Of a stretch of 64,000 bases of DNA, positions 36,720 through 49,138 are shown piece by piece. The translations under genes were made by a program, and so were the position numbers. The number at the start of each line of letters is the position of its first letter. Position 1 is the first letter of the stretch. Under the pieces are notes generated by a model. The model did no database searches and had not been told where the DNA came from. It worked only from the letters and a program-made list of their open reading frames with translations. Source of the stretch: Anoplolepis gracilipes (Eukaryota > Arthropoda > Insecta > Hymenoptera > Formicidae); the NCBI RefSeq assembly GCF_047496725.1, contig NC_132976.1, positions 5,664,501 through 5,728,500 on the forward strand, read 5' to 3'.

Positions 36720-37267
36720 CAGGGTGTATACTCCTTGGAAAAATACAATGTCTAGAATTCTCATGAAATTTTTTATTCCTGGAGAAATTAGAGAATTTTA
36801 TTGGAAATTTAAAAAAAAATTCTCATGTGAAATTTTATTGGGAATTTTTAAAAAATTCTCTCTTTGATAATTTCACTCTTATACTGTAAATTATAAATAT
36901 ATTTCTGTTAATATATTCAATATCTTATTGTTAACAAAATATTGAAAATACACCACCTATTCTTTATTTTAATTTTTAGTGACAAAAAATAAAAATGTTA
37001 TAAAGGTTAAAAATTTTTATCTTAATAAAAGTTATTCAGTTTTTTAATACATTTGTAAATCTAGCACTTGAAACTTAAATGGCTTTATGTTTTTTCTTTC
37101 TATAAGTGAAAAAAAACATTAAAAAATTTACAATAAAAAATTTATTCAGAAAACTGCACTAAAAAATATTTTTAAGTATTCTCTTTACGTGGATTATTGA
37201 ACTTAAATACATGGAGATTAGAGAATTTTCAGGGAATTTTTTTTAGAAAATTTAAGTAGATACCTTG
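36720..37267. mobile_element. Possible non-autonomous hAT-like element, about 550 bp
   Basis: The left end CAGGGTGTATACT and the reverse complement of the right end, CAAGGTATCTACT, match at 10 of 13 positions. Inside, copies of TTAGAGAATTTT and GGGAATTTT recur near both ends. TAGAA flanks both ends, which is shorter than the 8-bp duplication expected for hAT elements. No coding capacity. The call rests on weak end similarity and could be chance in AT-rich DNA. Confidence 0.3.
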
Positions 37268-40139
37268 TAGAAAATTCCAAAGTATAAAGTTATTATTGTT
37301 GAAATACGTTTAACTATTCTTTTCTTTTGATGGCCTTTGACACAAAAACATTTTTGACATGACACAAGGGGAGTTTTTACAATAGAAATATGGAAATTGA
37401 AGATACACGGCAAATTGACCAATAATCCGTAAATTCGTCAGCCCGCTGGGTCAGCTGTAATCACACTGGAATAAGTGTAGCGAAATAATGACACGGTCGT
37501 TAGAAAAGTCACGACTTCTCGACTCAATCAAGAGTATTAATACTTATCTCGAACTTTCTCGAATACGGACAGATGAAAGCTGATACTGTTCTCTTCCATC
37601 TTCTAATATTTAAAAGTATTTGACGCTGCATTGATTTAGACACTTCCTTGACTTTAAAAGCAAAATCAAAAAGTGAATTAATTTCACGAATTTCAGGAGC
37701 TTGTATAACGTCGGTCAGTAATTGAGATAGATTCGCGTATCGTAATATTGTTATTAAGCTGTGTAAGATTTGTAAGAAAAATATTGCAGACACTGCGCAG
37801 GCAGAACTTGAAAGCCTTATATTAAATCATAATAAAAGTTGGAAGTTTTATATCAAATAAATCACAGAATAGAATAAAAGTTTTTGCAATAACTAGATTG
37901 CTGGAGCATACAATATATCATCTCTAACACCACTCGTTATCCGTATTCCTTAACAATATCGATCGTTGATTAAAATGCATGCGATTATCTCGTCCTTGAG
38001 CACTTTGCAAGTGTAAACATCTTCTCTTTTAACGCGAGTATACGTTCGGACTGAATTGCTTTCGAAATGTTATTCCGCGCGGTATACGTCGGCCTGATCG
38101 ATGTGCTCGCGATCAACCTTGTAATTACCATCGTAAATCTTCCGTCATAATCTGCTCCTTTGTCTCGAAAAATGGAGAAGAGGAAAGAGAAGATATTCGT
38201 GCCGCGTAATCGAAAATTAGATCGCTTTCGGCGGATCGTTCCTTTGCGAGGAGGGATAAAAGTCTCGAGAGAAGAGAAGTAAGATGATGGACATTGAAAG
38301 CTGCAGTAGAACGTATATAGTAACGTGTCGAATTAAACTGTATGAAAGTTCGCAGACGCGGTTCAACTGAATCGTCGGTAATTGTTACAGCTCGAGTTGC
38401 GCTTGGAACGCAATTTTACTGGCCACAAAGTGATGGTTCTACTTCCGAAGTGACACATATATGCGACCTCCGCAAATGACGATATAGGTCAACATCACTC
38501 TCACATCTCTTTTACTCTTAAACCGAGAGGAATTTTACGTTTAATCGTAATAATTTTTTAATGAAAATTAGGACTTTCACAAGGCTAATATCTCATTAAG
38601 AACTTATACATAATTATTCTCATATACGAAACGCGCTCTTATCAACGTACATAAAATGTTTAACATATAGAAAATCTCCACATTTTTAACGTTCCACAGA
38701 TATTATCATCATCGTATCTTGCTTGTCGCACACATTTCACTCCTCATTCCTCAGAATTGCATAAAAAGACCACATTATATAGAAGATAAATCCCTTAAAT
38801 TATTAGCATGAAATAACAATTTTAATTCAATTATTCTCATATTTTTAGAAGCGCTTAAGAAAGTAGGTCCATCGTTTCTTCCACGAATTTGCACTTCGTT
38901 TATACGCTTTGATGTTGGTTGTAGAGAAAATAAGCTTGTAACACAATACACCTCGTACTCGGTTCATACTAAAGCTTCAAGATGGCACATTAATCTTAGC
39001 ATGCAGTCTCTATGAATGCCATCTTTATTTAATTATAAATGAGGTCCAAACACTGTTTTAGCTTTTACTTTGTCGATCTTATGTAGTCATTCAGCGCAGA
39101 ATGTATTATATCAAGTAAAAGTCCTTAATAGTCGTTTTGCTGCATTTAAGATAAATCATATTATGTAAAACGTGATTCGATTAATCGCTGATCTTCTTTA
39201 CGTGATGTCGCGGAAAAGAAATTCTGATTGAGGACGTGACTAAAGGATTTTATTGCTTCCCTGTAATCTATCGTTTGGTACGCGGTTGCCTGTTCTTCGT
39301 ATTTTTCATGTTGACGACCATATCGATTTCACGTAGGATTCCAATCCGACCGTTTATTTCATTCTAGATTATCCTCGAGATCGGCATGTTTAGAAAGTGC
39401 CGGAAATTAATCAAAAGTGAATTTATACGTGTAATAATTTTTCTTTCTTTGATAAACACGATAATAAAAAATTATTTAGAATCTCTGTTTCGTGAAAGAA
39501 TATACAAAAATATCGGCTTTTCTCTGTCATATTTTTTACATTTTTTATCTCTTTGTTATATTTCTTCGCACGGCTATCGCTCTTTATTTGCAGCATATTA
39601 CACTGTAAATCGTCAATTTTATCGTTGTAAAATATTATAATATTTTTAAATATTTTTTAACCAGTTACTTTAGGCTATATTGTAAACAAGTCTCATTTTG
39701 TCTATTAACATCGATATCGCAACTTTGCTGCTTTCTAATTAAATATATTGAATTGTCACTGCTGATGGCAAATAATGGAAAGATTTATTGAATAATGTAC
39801 GAGCACTGTTATGAATAATATTATTGTACATATACCAACGAGAGTAAAATTCGATGTAGTTACGACTTTTCACAAAAGCTAGCTTATCGCTTATTGCTCC
39901 TTTCTCAGACGTCTCATTAATTATGAAACGCTCACAGTAATTAATTTTCATGAGTACTGACTAAGTTTTGCCAAGATGTTTTTATTATCTTATTGCATGC
40001 GTGCGTTGCAATAACTCAAAACTAACGATTTTTTTCGAACAATATTTGATAGTCTTCGAAATGTATTTTTCACATATTTTTGATAGTCAAATATTTAAAA
40101 TGTAAAGAAGTAATTTTTCTTATTGCCTGAAGCGTACGA

Positions 40140-40265
40140 TATTCATATTAATTAATAATATTTATTGATTAATATTAATTATAGTATTAATATTAATATT
40201 TGATTAATATTAAATGTAATATTAATATTTATTGATATGATTATTATGTATTAATTCTAATAAAA
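40140..40265. repeat. TTAATATT-rich low-complexity stretch
   Basis: Repeated TATTAAT and ATTAATATT words in both orientations make a strongly self-complementary AT-only region. Confidence 0.7.
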
Positions 40266-41531
40266 TAGATAAAATGATGAAAACTGTATGCTAAGAATAA
40301 TCATTTTATTGTAATGAGGTTTATGTAGATATAATGCCTATAAATTAAGCGTATTTTTTGACAACGAAAATAATGAGTTTGTAACATGATTACATTCAGT
40401 TAAAAATAAATGTCAATACAAAATGTTAATTTATTCATGAACCGACATTCTTCGTTTAATGTCGAGCGATCATTATTATTTTATTCTTGTATGATATGAC
40501 ATTTATTGTTTACTACCTTCGTTCTAAACTCCTTCGCTCTTCTAAAGATGACAATAAGTTGCCGCGAGGCTATTACGCGTTTGCAACTACGTGAAATCCA
40601 TTTCTCAAGACAAGTGGTTTAATTAAATGTCAATCCAATGTTTTCCGCATCGTTTGACATTGGTCGACATCGCTTTGCATCTCGGGTTTTAACTCTAAAG
40701 GCGTGCTTCGAATCAAGTGCGTTATATTTGTTTTTGCATTTTTCAAATCATCGTACATCTTTTTATATCGCATACATGTCACATCTCGCGATGCTTTCCC
40801 ATTTTATCGCCGCGATAAATGCTACTTTCGATTTTCTCTTTCACGTGAAGAACACTAAATCTCGAAACGAGTTACAATAGTCTGCCTCTGACAGCATCGC
40901 GATGCTTGCGCGAACAAATATTTTTTTTATGTAACGCGCAAACTGTGCAGAATATATATCTGGACACATGACGCATTCACAGGGAAATAAAACGAAAAGT
41001 CGTGCGAGATAGGTGATATACAATTGGCCTATATATTAAAAGTTTATTACATATTACAACTACAGTTATAATATTAACGGCGTTCGCGCTATTCATATTA
41101 TATGTTCATTTTACTACTTTTACATTTTAATACTTTTTGTGTTAATCTCACCAATAAAAATAAGTACACGAAAAATATATTAAAGATTTTTTTATGAATA
41201 TGCATGCTTTTAAAAAAATTTCTCTACGCAATAATTTTGAAGCTAGGAACTTTGATCTTTTTTTTTTCTCAACAAATTTCGTTGACCTACAGATCGAAAT
41301 TTGTTTATGGCCACTATTGCTCCATACTATTTGAAACTCTAACACTAATATTATACATACGACATGCATATTTTATTAACACGAAACCTGCGCATTATGT
41401 AAGCTTGCAACGTGCAGCTGCGTTCTGAGAAAAGAATTGCACTTGGAAAAATATGTAATCCAGATAGCCCAAGTCACGAATTTCTCGTTATCTCAGAAAC
41501 ATTATTATAATTCCTTCGTTCGGAACTTTCC

Positions 41532-41553
41532 ATATATATATATATATATATAT
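41532..41553. repeat. (TA)n microsatellite
   Basis: Short TA run about 210 bases upstream of the NCKX microexon. Confidence 0.9.
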
Positions 41554-41761
41554 GTATAGATTATAACTTGCAAATTTGTGACTGGCTTCTACGGCTTCAC
41601 ATATTTTTCTCAGTGTTGTCTGTGTATCAGTCGATGTATTCAAGCTTTCGTAAGCACCGCATTATTGTTGAATTGTTTGTTACTACTGTTATCACGAGCT
41701 AGCTAAGAAACATAACTGATTGTTGTTATTGTGATTGTAACTGAATGTTTCTTGCTTGCAG

Positions 41762-41785
41762 CACCAGAGCGCCGCCCAGGCATTG
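41762..41785 (+). CDS. Nckx30C: NCKX microexon (24 nt, cytosolic loop)
   Basis: Eight codons, HQSAAQAL, lie between a good acceptor (TTGCTTGCAG) and a consensus donor (GTGAGT). It begins and ends in phase 0, matching exon 1 (ends phase 0) and the exon at 55598 (starts phase 0). Both neighbouring introns exceed 11 kb. Because its length is a multiple of three, it can be skipped without a frameshift. The position is in the large cytosolic loop between the two membrane clusters, a part of vertebrate NCKX2 known to vary by splicing. The assignment depends on splice signals, GC-rich codons and phase, as eight residues are too few to show homology. Confidence 0.7.
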
Positions 41786-44519
41786 GTGAGTCGCATGTCT
41801 CTTTCTCTTCCTTCCTCTGTTTTCGGTATTTTTTACATGCATATATTTTATACATCTTTTTAGATTTCTGTTACCATTTTTATTTTAAATCACCATTGCT
41901 GAAATCACCATTAACTTTTCTCGTAGTATACGCAGATTGAAACAAATAACTTTTAATAATAGATATTAAATTTTATTCCAAATAAAATAGAAAAAAATGA
42001 ATGCTATGTAAAATTGCTTAAGAAATCTACGAGAAAAGTAATTAATATGAATGAAGATAATATATAATCAATGATATTCCTCCTAATAAATCGTAAACAG
42101 CTGCATCATGTTACATGTGTAGAAAACTGTACCACATTCTTATTCTTAAAACATGTCCTGTGTATAGCGTATAAAATGTGATTTTTTTTTAAATCCTAAA
42201 TATATATTAAAACATATGAAGTTACAACAATAACATAGAATTTAAGTAAAATTTCGCACAGACATATGTATCTGTACATGATTAAATGACGTTTGAAATA
42301 GATTATAGTTGTTATTATTCTCTAGTTTCCAGCATCAAACAACATTATGTACTTTTATGACTAATATTATATTGTATCTTGCAAAGAGAATAGTGCTTTT
42401 GGATGATGTAAGCTCCCAGCTGGATCAAGAAACCGAGAAGTTTAGAAACTGAACCTTTAAACTTTGCGAAAGTACAGCAACGATTTTTACGCGATACTCG
42501 TATACCAACTTTTAACAAATTCTATCAAGCTCGAGCGGAGCTTTCTAAATTCGTTCTTTGAAAACATTCTAAGCATCCGAAACTTGATTTATATCAATAG
42601 CTTTCGCGATACCATAAATTATTTTACTTTAAATAACTCTTGTTATATTCCATTAGCAAGTTATATAAATTTTCTGCTCATAACTGAATTATTTATAATT
42701 AATTGCTTAAGACAAAAAAACTTGCAATACTTCTTATCCTAGCCTGTCGATTAAATTTTTAATAAATCTGATATTAAAATGGATATCGATTACAAAATTG
42801 TTAACGTTTAAATAGAGACGAAAGTCTATACATACATATAGTATGGCATTTATAAATACACACATTTATACGCACACATTATACAAAAACATTTGTTTGT
42901 TTAATCGATACAATATTTAATATCGAGCTAAAAGTTCATGTAAATATTGTAAAATCAAAAATAACTTGTCGCAGAATTTTAATGAACAGTCAGCGAAATT
43001 ATTTCGTATGATCGATGAAAGCTCTCACATCAGTCGATCCGATACAAAACGGAACAACAGCCGGATGACGTGAATATCAATCTGACTATCTATAGCTTCG
43101 ATAACCTCGACTCACTTTGATAAATCCTGGGCTATATCTGTGGCAATTTTTGAAACGGTCCGGAATCGCGATACGTGAAGAATGCATCAGCCGTAAAGTG
43201 CAAGCGGCGCTTGTTCTTGCGTGTGCCATAACATCGGATTATTCGTTATACACCACAGGATGCTACGGATCTTCCGTTACTCCCCGTAGTACGAAATAAT
43301 TTACTCCTGATGGAGACGGTGCGGAAAATCCAATCGCTCGGATAATTGAATTGTCGGGCCGATCGGAGGGAATCTCCTGCAGTCTTTCGCGAGATTAATC
43401 TTTACCTTTTTTTTTTTTTTTTTTTTACTATCATGCGAGCATCATTAGCTAAACAGTACTAACCGCAACTATACCTTGAAGCGAAACTTCCATAGAAAAA
43501 TTTCATCCTGACGAAATTGTATGGGTCAGGTAGACGTTACCAAAGAGGCGAGGTAATTTTGCTATGAATTTTGTATTCTTTAGATAATATTAGTCCAACG
43601 TGTCCGAGTTTTTAAAACGAGATCACGCGTTGTTATTCATGGAAGCTTATTTAATAATTGAACACGAGTCCTCGTCCAGTTATTTTAGGAAATTAAAAGT
43701 TGTTGAAGAATGTGACGATTGTGTTCAGTTGCAAAAACCAAACTGCCATGTGCGACAATTCGTCATGTCTAGTTTTAGCGGGGCAATCACATTTATCGAA
43801 TTTAATTTAATAAATGTAAAAGCGTTCGGTATATGTGACGACTGCAACGAATATTTTCGATATTAGAAAGGTTGACCAATAACGTAAAAGGCGCAGAATA
43901 GAATTTATTAAAGATTTGTGCGCGATTATTGTTCATTATCTAAGGTCCTGCTCGAGAAAGCTCGGGTGAAATGATTTTATACGAAGCGCAAACTGGGTCG
44001 GAAGTAAAAGTTGTGTAATTGCGACCCTATCGACTCGGCTGGAATAACCGATTCGATGCGAAAGACTTCGGGACTCTGGCTAGTTTTGCACGTAAAGCAG
44101 TAGTAAAGCTATAGTAAAGCAACCGTAGTTGTCATAAACTTCTTCCAGTCTGAGGCTTTCGAGTGGCTTTTCCTCAATCGAAATAGCAATTGCTAGTTAC
44201 GTGTATTGATGTGACATGTATCACCGGCGTTCATCAATTTTGCACAATTATGGTCACACGTGTAATCCAAATGGTTCGATGTTAAAAGCGTATATTAAAA
44301 TTTTTAGAATAGGATCTATTATTGTATCATAATATTCTAAACTTGTTTCTTTCTAACTTTCTTTTTAGCATTTTTTAAATTAAAATACAAACATATCATA
44401 TGACATATAATTTGTATGGTTCGAAAGTCAAAATGTTCATAAAGCTTGTTACTGCATTGCTTTCTGTTATTAAATGTAGTATTTTTTTTTTAATTATTCT
44501 TTTTTGAGATCCAGAAATA

Positions 44520-44848
44520 CGAGGCCTATTCAAAGACCAACCTCCAGTAGAGAGACTTGGCAAAATAAAACAAGAAACAGGAAAAACATTTTATTATAGA
44601 TAAAAGTTACTTACATATATACATTATTTTTCGACATAATCGCCATTCGAATAAAAGCACTTGTCGTTGCGCAGCATCGTATTTTGATAAAGCTTGTACC
44701 GCATTATGGCAAGCTGGCTCAATTCAGATGATCAATTATAATATATCGAACAATAATGCAAAAATAACCTTTGTATAATAAAATATCTCTCTTGTTTTTT
44801 GTTTTATTTTGCCAAGCCTACTGGATATTGAATTCCGAATAGTCCTCA
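44520..44848 (-). mobile_element. Internally deleted mariner element with transposase C-terminal tail
   Basis: The 329-bp element is flanked by TA on both sides (44518-44519, 44849-44850), as expected for Tc1/mariner insertion. The ends are inverted repeats: CGAGGCCTATTC at the left and TGAGGACTATTC as the reverse complement of the right. Similarity continues inward through CCAGTAG and CTTGGCAAAATAAAACAA. On the minus strand, 44707 to 44624 reads as the end of a mariner transposase, finishing KCFYSNGDYVEK and TAA at 44626-44624. The catalytic and DNA-binding parts are missing, so it could move only with help from another copy. The extended inverted similarity beyond the usual short ends is unusual. 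Confidence 0.85.
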
Positions 44849-44860
44849 TAATATGTAAAT

Positions 44861-44867
<7 letters not shown>

Positions 44868-44914
<47 letters not shown>
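44868..44914. repeat. (TA)n microsatellite beside the mariner element
   Basis: Pure TA run of about 23 units starting 18 bases after the element's TA target duplication. Confidence 0.95.
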
Positions 44915-44916
<2 letters not shown>

Positions 44917-46055
44917 AATGACAGGGTGCTGATAATGTCACACACGGAAATTATCGATATATCACAAATACTATAATTTGTTCGATCATATAGCAATATC
45001 AATCACCATTCAAAATGTCGAATGTAACCCCCTCCGTCCATTTAATTAAAATTTAAAAGACCTTTCTACGCGCGCGCGTTTTGAATGTGCAAATTACGTT
45101 ACCGCGTGCTATCAATATATTTGCCTACGCGCATTATTATTTCAAAATTACGCTGTCACATGCATACTTCTTTATATGCAATTTTGATGCCATTCGCATT
45201 AATCTGAATTAAATTGCTAACAATCTATCGCATATTCACTTTCCCAATATTATTGTAAATTATTGTTATATGTATATACGCTTATCGGACAAATATTGCT
45301 GGCAACGAGAGCAAAAGTTGCTGGTTAGGAAAATATTTTGTTCAAATAAAAGAGATTGCTCGAACGAGCGCTTGTTCACATTAAACATGCAAATGAATAC
45401 ATACTTCAACCTTGCTGTCTAGGCCAATTTGAAGATTTAAAGGGTTAACATAGAATTTAATACGCCGCATGCAATCTCATTATTCACATCAGACATGTAC
45501 TTATCATTTTATTAATCGCTTATCTCTGGCGCATTTCCTGACAGATTTTTGTTCAACGTTTTCATTGCAGTTAATTTTTCAATGCACAGATAAAGTTTTC
45601 ATTTATTCTAGCTAAATAATGCATAACTAGGTTAATAATAGAACTTGACACAATGAGATCTCTTATGCGCATATGTCTAAATTATGTGCAATAGCAGAAA
45701 TAGAATATATTGTGACGTTTATAACTTTGCTTTTAAGAGTGATATCATCAATGATATTCTAGATTTAACGACGTTTGAAATATAGCATGATGTAGAATGG
45801 AATTTTAAACTACATTTCTGCGGTATATAAGATGTTGACTGTAATATCACACATATGTTATCTAGTGACACTTCTGTATTTTCTTTCGCTTATCGATTTC
45901 CAAAGTATATAAGATGGCAGTATTTTTATATAATATAATTTTTTCAATGTTTCTCTAAACAATACAATATTTCTACAAAATATTTCTTTTTTTTATTTAG
46001 AATCAAGACATGTCATGTTAATATAAATTTGATCAATGCGTACACGTGTCTGATA

Positions 46056-47273
46056 CAGTCCTTCGCATTCTACCAAATATTGTTGTTATAATTAATCAGC
46101 TTATTTATACATAAACTGTCCAATATGTTAGACATATAATAAATGAGGACTCAGACGCTTTGATATTAGCTGCTAGCCAATTCAACGTGATTTACCACAA
46201 TTTAACTTTCAACCGTATTAGTCTCTCTGTTCTTACCATAATGTCATCAAAGGAACAGTATATATAGCCTTTTGATATAATATTTTGCCAATCCGTAATA
46301 ATGCGATTATGTCATAATTACTACTCTACTTGAGCCATCATACGAAACATATACAAGACACATACAAAGCACGTTATTATAAAATGTCAGAAGCAAGTTT
46401 AATTAAAACATATTTTAATTATGAGTAATCTTGTTCGATAATTAAACGAATGTGCAGTTTTAAATTTCATAAAAGTTGTTTTAATCGAAATTTAGTTTAT
46501 TTATTTATTTTTTGCAAATTAAGTACATTAACATGTTGCAACACGTATATTCTTACTTTTTAAAATAGAAGATCTGAGAAATTATATTCGTGCTTGTAAT
46601 ATGTCATATCGACATCTGTCATGTTCACACATGAAACCTTGTTTCGTTTTCTGACGCGGATGGTTTAACAGAAATTTAATTTAACAAACAAGTCATGCAC
46701 GTTCCATCTCATTCTTGTAAGATATTTGATATTATCACAAAATGAAAATATAAGATGCGTACAACAGTATTACTATTGTATACACATACAATGTTGTATT
46801 ACTGTTCTACGTACTGTATTAAATTAAAATAAAATATGATACATTTTAACTCATTTCAACCTTTTTCCAGTAAATGTCATTATAAATAAAATATGGTCAC
46901 TTGTACTTACAGAAACTTCTCACTTTATTCATTTGTAAAACAACATATTTTATGCATGATATATGAATGAACGGATAAAAGTGATATCCCTCAAATGCGT
47001 AGAAATAACATCAATGTAATAAAAATATTCTTGCAAGTACATATAATAATGAATGTATTTCACTATTTAATATATCTCACTATCACAATTTTAAAGTCGT
47101 AATAGAAAAGTTGAAAGTTAAATTGTAGTAAATCACTTTGAATTGGCTAGCAGCTAATATCAAAGCGTCTAAGTCTTCGTTTGTTATATGTCTAACGTCT
47201 AACATATTGGACTGTTCATGTATAAATAAGTTGGTTAATTGTAATCACAATATTTGATAAAATGGAAGGACTG
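46056..47273. mobile_element. 1.2-kb terminal-inverted-repeat element, TA-flanked
   Basis: Left arm 46056-46213 and right arm 47110-47273 are reverse complements over about 160 bp, roughly 85-90 percent by eye with a few short indels. They include an unbroken match GACGCTTTGATATTAGCTGC continuing through TAGCCAATTCAA. The outer ends are CAGTCCTTC, with TA directly outside at 46054-46055 and 47274-47275. This fits a Tc1/mariner-type target duplication and a CAGT-type terminus. The 0.9-kb centre has no open frame of 60 codons and shows no known domain, so the element is non-autonomous. Assignment to a named family is not possible by eye. Confidence 0.8.
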
Positions 47274-48299
47274 TAATAGAAAACTACAAAAACGTTGCGC
47301 ATTTATAGGGTAATTTCAAGGATGATGATCATGTGAGAGAGATGTCAACAAAAAATTGCAGGGAATTATTCACCAGATGTGGTACTTCTTTATGTTTTTA
47401 TTATCAAATGTTTCATTATAAAATTTTTTATTATCAAAATTTTATTTCATCATGTTATCAGATAGTCTAATTTGTTGGTTAATTATAAAGAGAGAAAAAA
47501 TAAATTTTATGTTCGAATCAATTTTATTGGTTATTATAAAGGTTTTCAATTGAAAGAGTCAGAAAAAACCTACGGCCATCACTTACACTAAGTTATGATT
47601 TGGAGTCATATCATTAAACTCGTAAAGATTTTAATTTTGCCTCGGTATACGTAATGTATTACAAGAATCTGTTTTAGTTTCTTTATTTTTGCAAGTGTCA
47701 TTCATTTAGCTCTTATGACAGTTTATGTAAACTTTACGAGAGTTAAATATAAATGCTAAATAATCATATGTAGTTACAGCAGTAAAATTTAAACATCGCC
47801 TTCGTTTTGCATGATTAAAAGGAAGATATTTTCAGTCCATGAGATATCATGGACTTTAATTCATTGGCCAAATTAAATCGCGGCATTAGTAAGCCAACGA
47901 GAACAGATCCAATTTACTTCAGTTAAAAAAAACTCTGAGAAGAGGAAAGCTGTGACATTTCTCAGAATAAATACGTCGGCTACAAGCAAATTACCCTCGA
48001 TATAGCATTTTTTTCACGTATATCTTTTCTTCTCATACTATAAAGACAGTTTTTTCTCAGATTTTTATCTTTATACGAGTGAATTCATATTACATATCTC
48101 ATACATCTACGATTTTCTAAATTCTTTTTTTACAACGTCCCTAATAAAATGATATTATGTACACTTTTATCGTTGATTTCACGTTAATGTAGAAATTTTA
48201 CGACATCTCAGGATTGTGAAATTTTTAATCACCATCGAAATTTGTTCCAATATTGAATTACATATAAAGAAAAGGTGAACAGTATATCATCTTTATACA

Positions 48300-48305
<6 letters not shown>

Positions 48306-48351
<46 letters not shown>
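48306..48351. repeat. (TA)n microsatellite
   Basis: Pure TA run of about 23 units in NCKX intron 2. Confidence 0.95.
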
Positions 48352-48357
<6 letters not shown>

Positions 48358-49076
48358 TATACGAGTATAATGATAATATATATTATCCATATAATGTAGT
48401 TTATCATTTTTATATAATTTAATTTAATTTATTAATATATATAATAGAAAAAAATCCTCTAATAATATTACTTTAAACTCGATGCATGAAAGGTAATTTC
48501 CTATTATCATACTATTTTAATAAAAATATATATTAACATTACAGTTCTCAAGATTATTTATCTTATTTTAAGTCTAAGTAACAAACTTTATATATTTTAA
48601 CATTATATTAAATAAATCGCATAATGTCGCATACGATGTTATATATCACAACGTTATCTTGCACGCCCCTTCTTAGAGTAGTACCATATCTCTGTCGATT
48701 GCTAATATATAGATAATTTCGAACACAGCTATAACTATAACACTCACTGATAACAGGCCATTAATTATCACTTCGGAAAACAGATAATCGCTTGAGAGAA
48801 CATCATTTTACATATAACACATTGATTCCCTCTTAACTTCTTCTCTCTCTTACGTCACTATCAATAAAACTATATTTTTGTATACTTTATTATGAATTAT
48901 ATCATTTTTGGTACTGTCAATTTAAGTCAAATTTACACGTAGATTCACGGAAATAGATTTATCTGTTAAATATTAATCTGTTAAAAACAATAGTATTGCG
49001 ATGAAGTAACACTCTTCTATATATAATTTTTTTATATAACATATCACATTATAACAAACTTTCTCTGTGCTTATAT

Positions 49077-49084
<8 letters not shown>

Positions 49085-49132
<48 letters not shown>
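49085..49132. repeat. (TA)n microsatellite
   Basis: Pure TA run of about 24 units in NCKX intron 2. Confidence 0.95.

Positions 49133-49138
<6 letters not shown>

Larger units (their letters stand above)
30013..41761 (+). other. NCKX intron 1 (11.7 kb)
   Basis: GT at 30013-30014 and AG at 41760-41761 bound it; the acceptor has a T-rich tract (TGTTTCTTGCTTGCAG) and a GTAACTGA branch-point-like sequence. The open frame continues into the intron to 30186 but loses all family similarity. It holds CT, CA and TA arrays, a possible hAT-like element (36720-37267), GC-richer patches at 31560-31960 and 34690-34930, and a T-rich acceptor-like site near 34443. No further exon was recognised. Confidence 0.85.

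Noticed and set aside
42378..42452. Short frame LAKRIVLLDDVSSQLDQE, faintly like an ABC-transporter Walker B region
   Set aside because: Only about 25 codons before a stop, no Walker A or signature motif nearby, no splice support; most likely chance.
43600..43866. 88-codon frame with two CDDC pairs
   Set aside because: Starts at GTG (first ATG leaves 75 codons), no known zinc-binding family pattern, no promoter or splice evidence.
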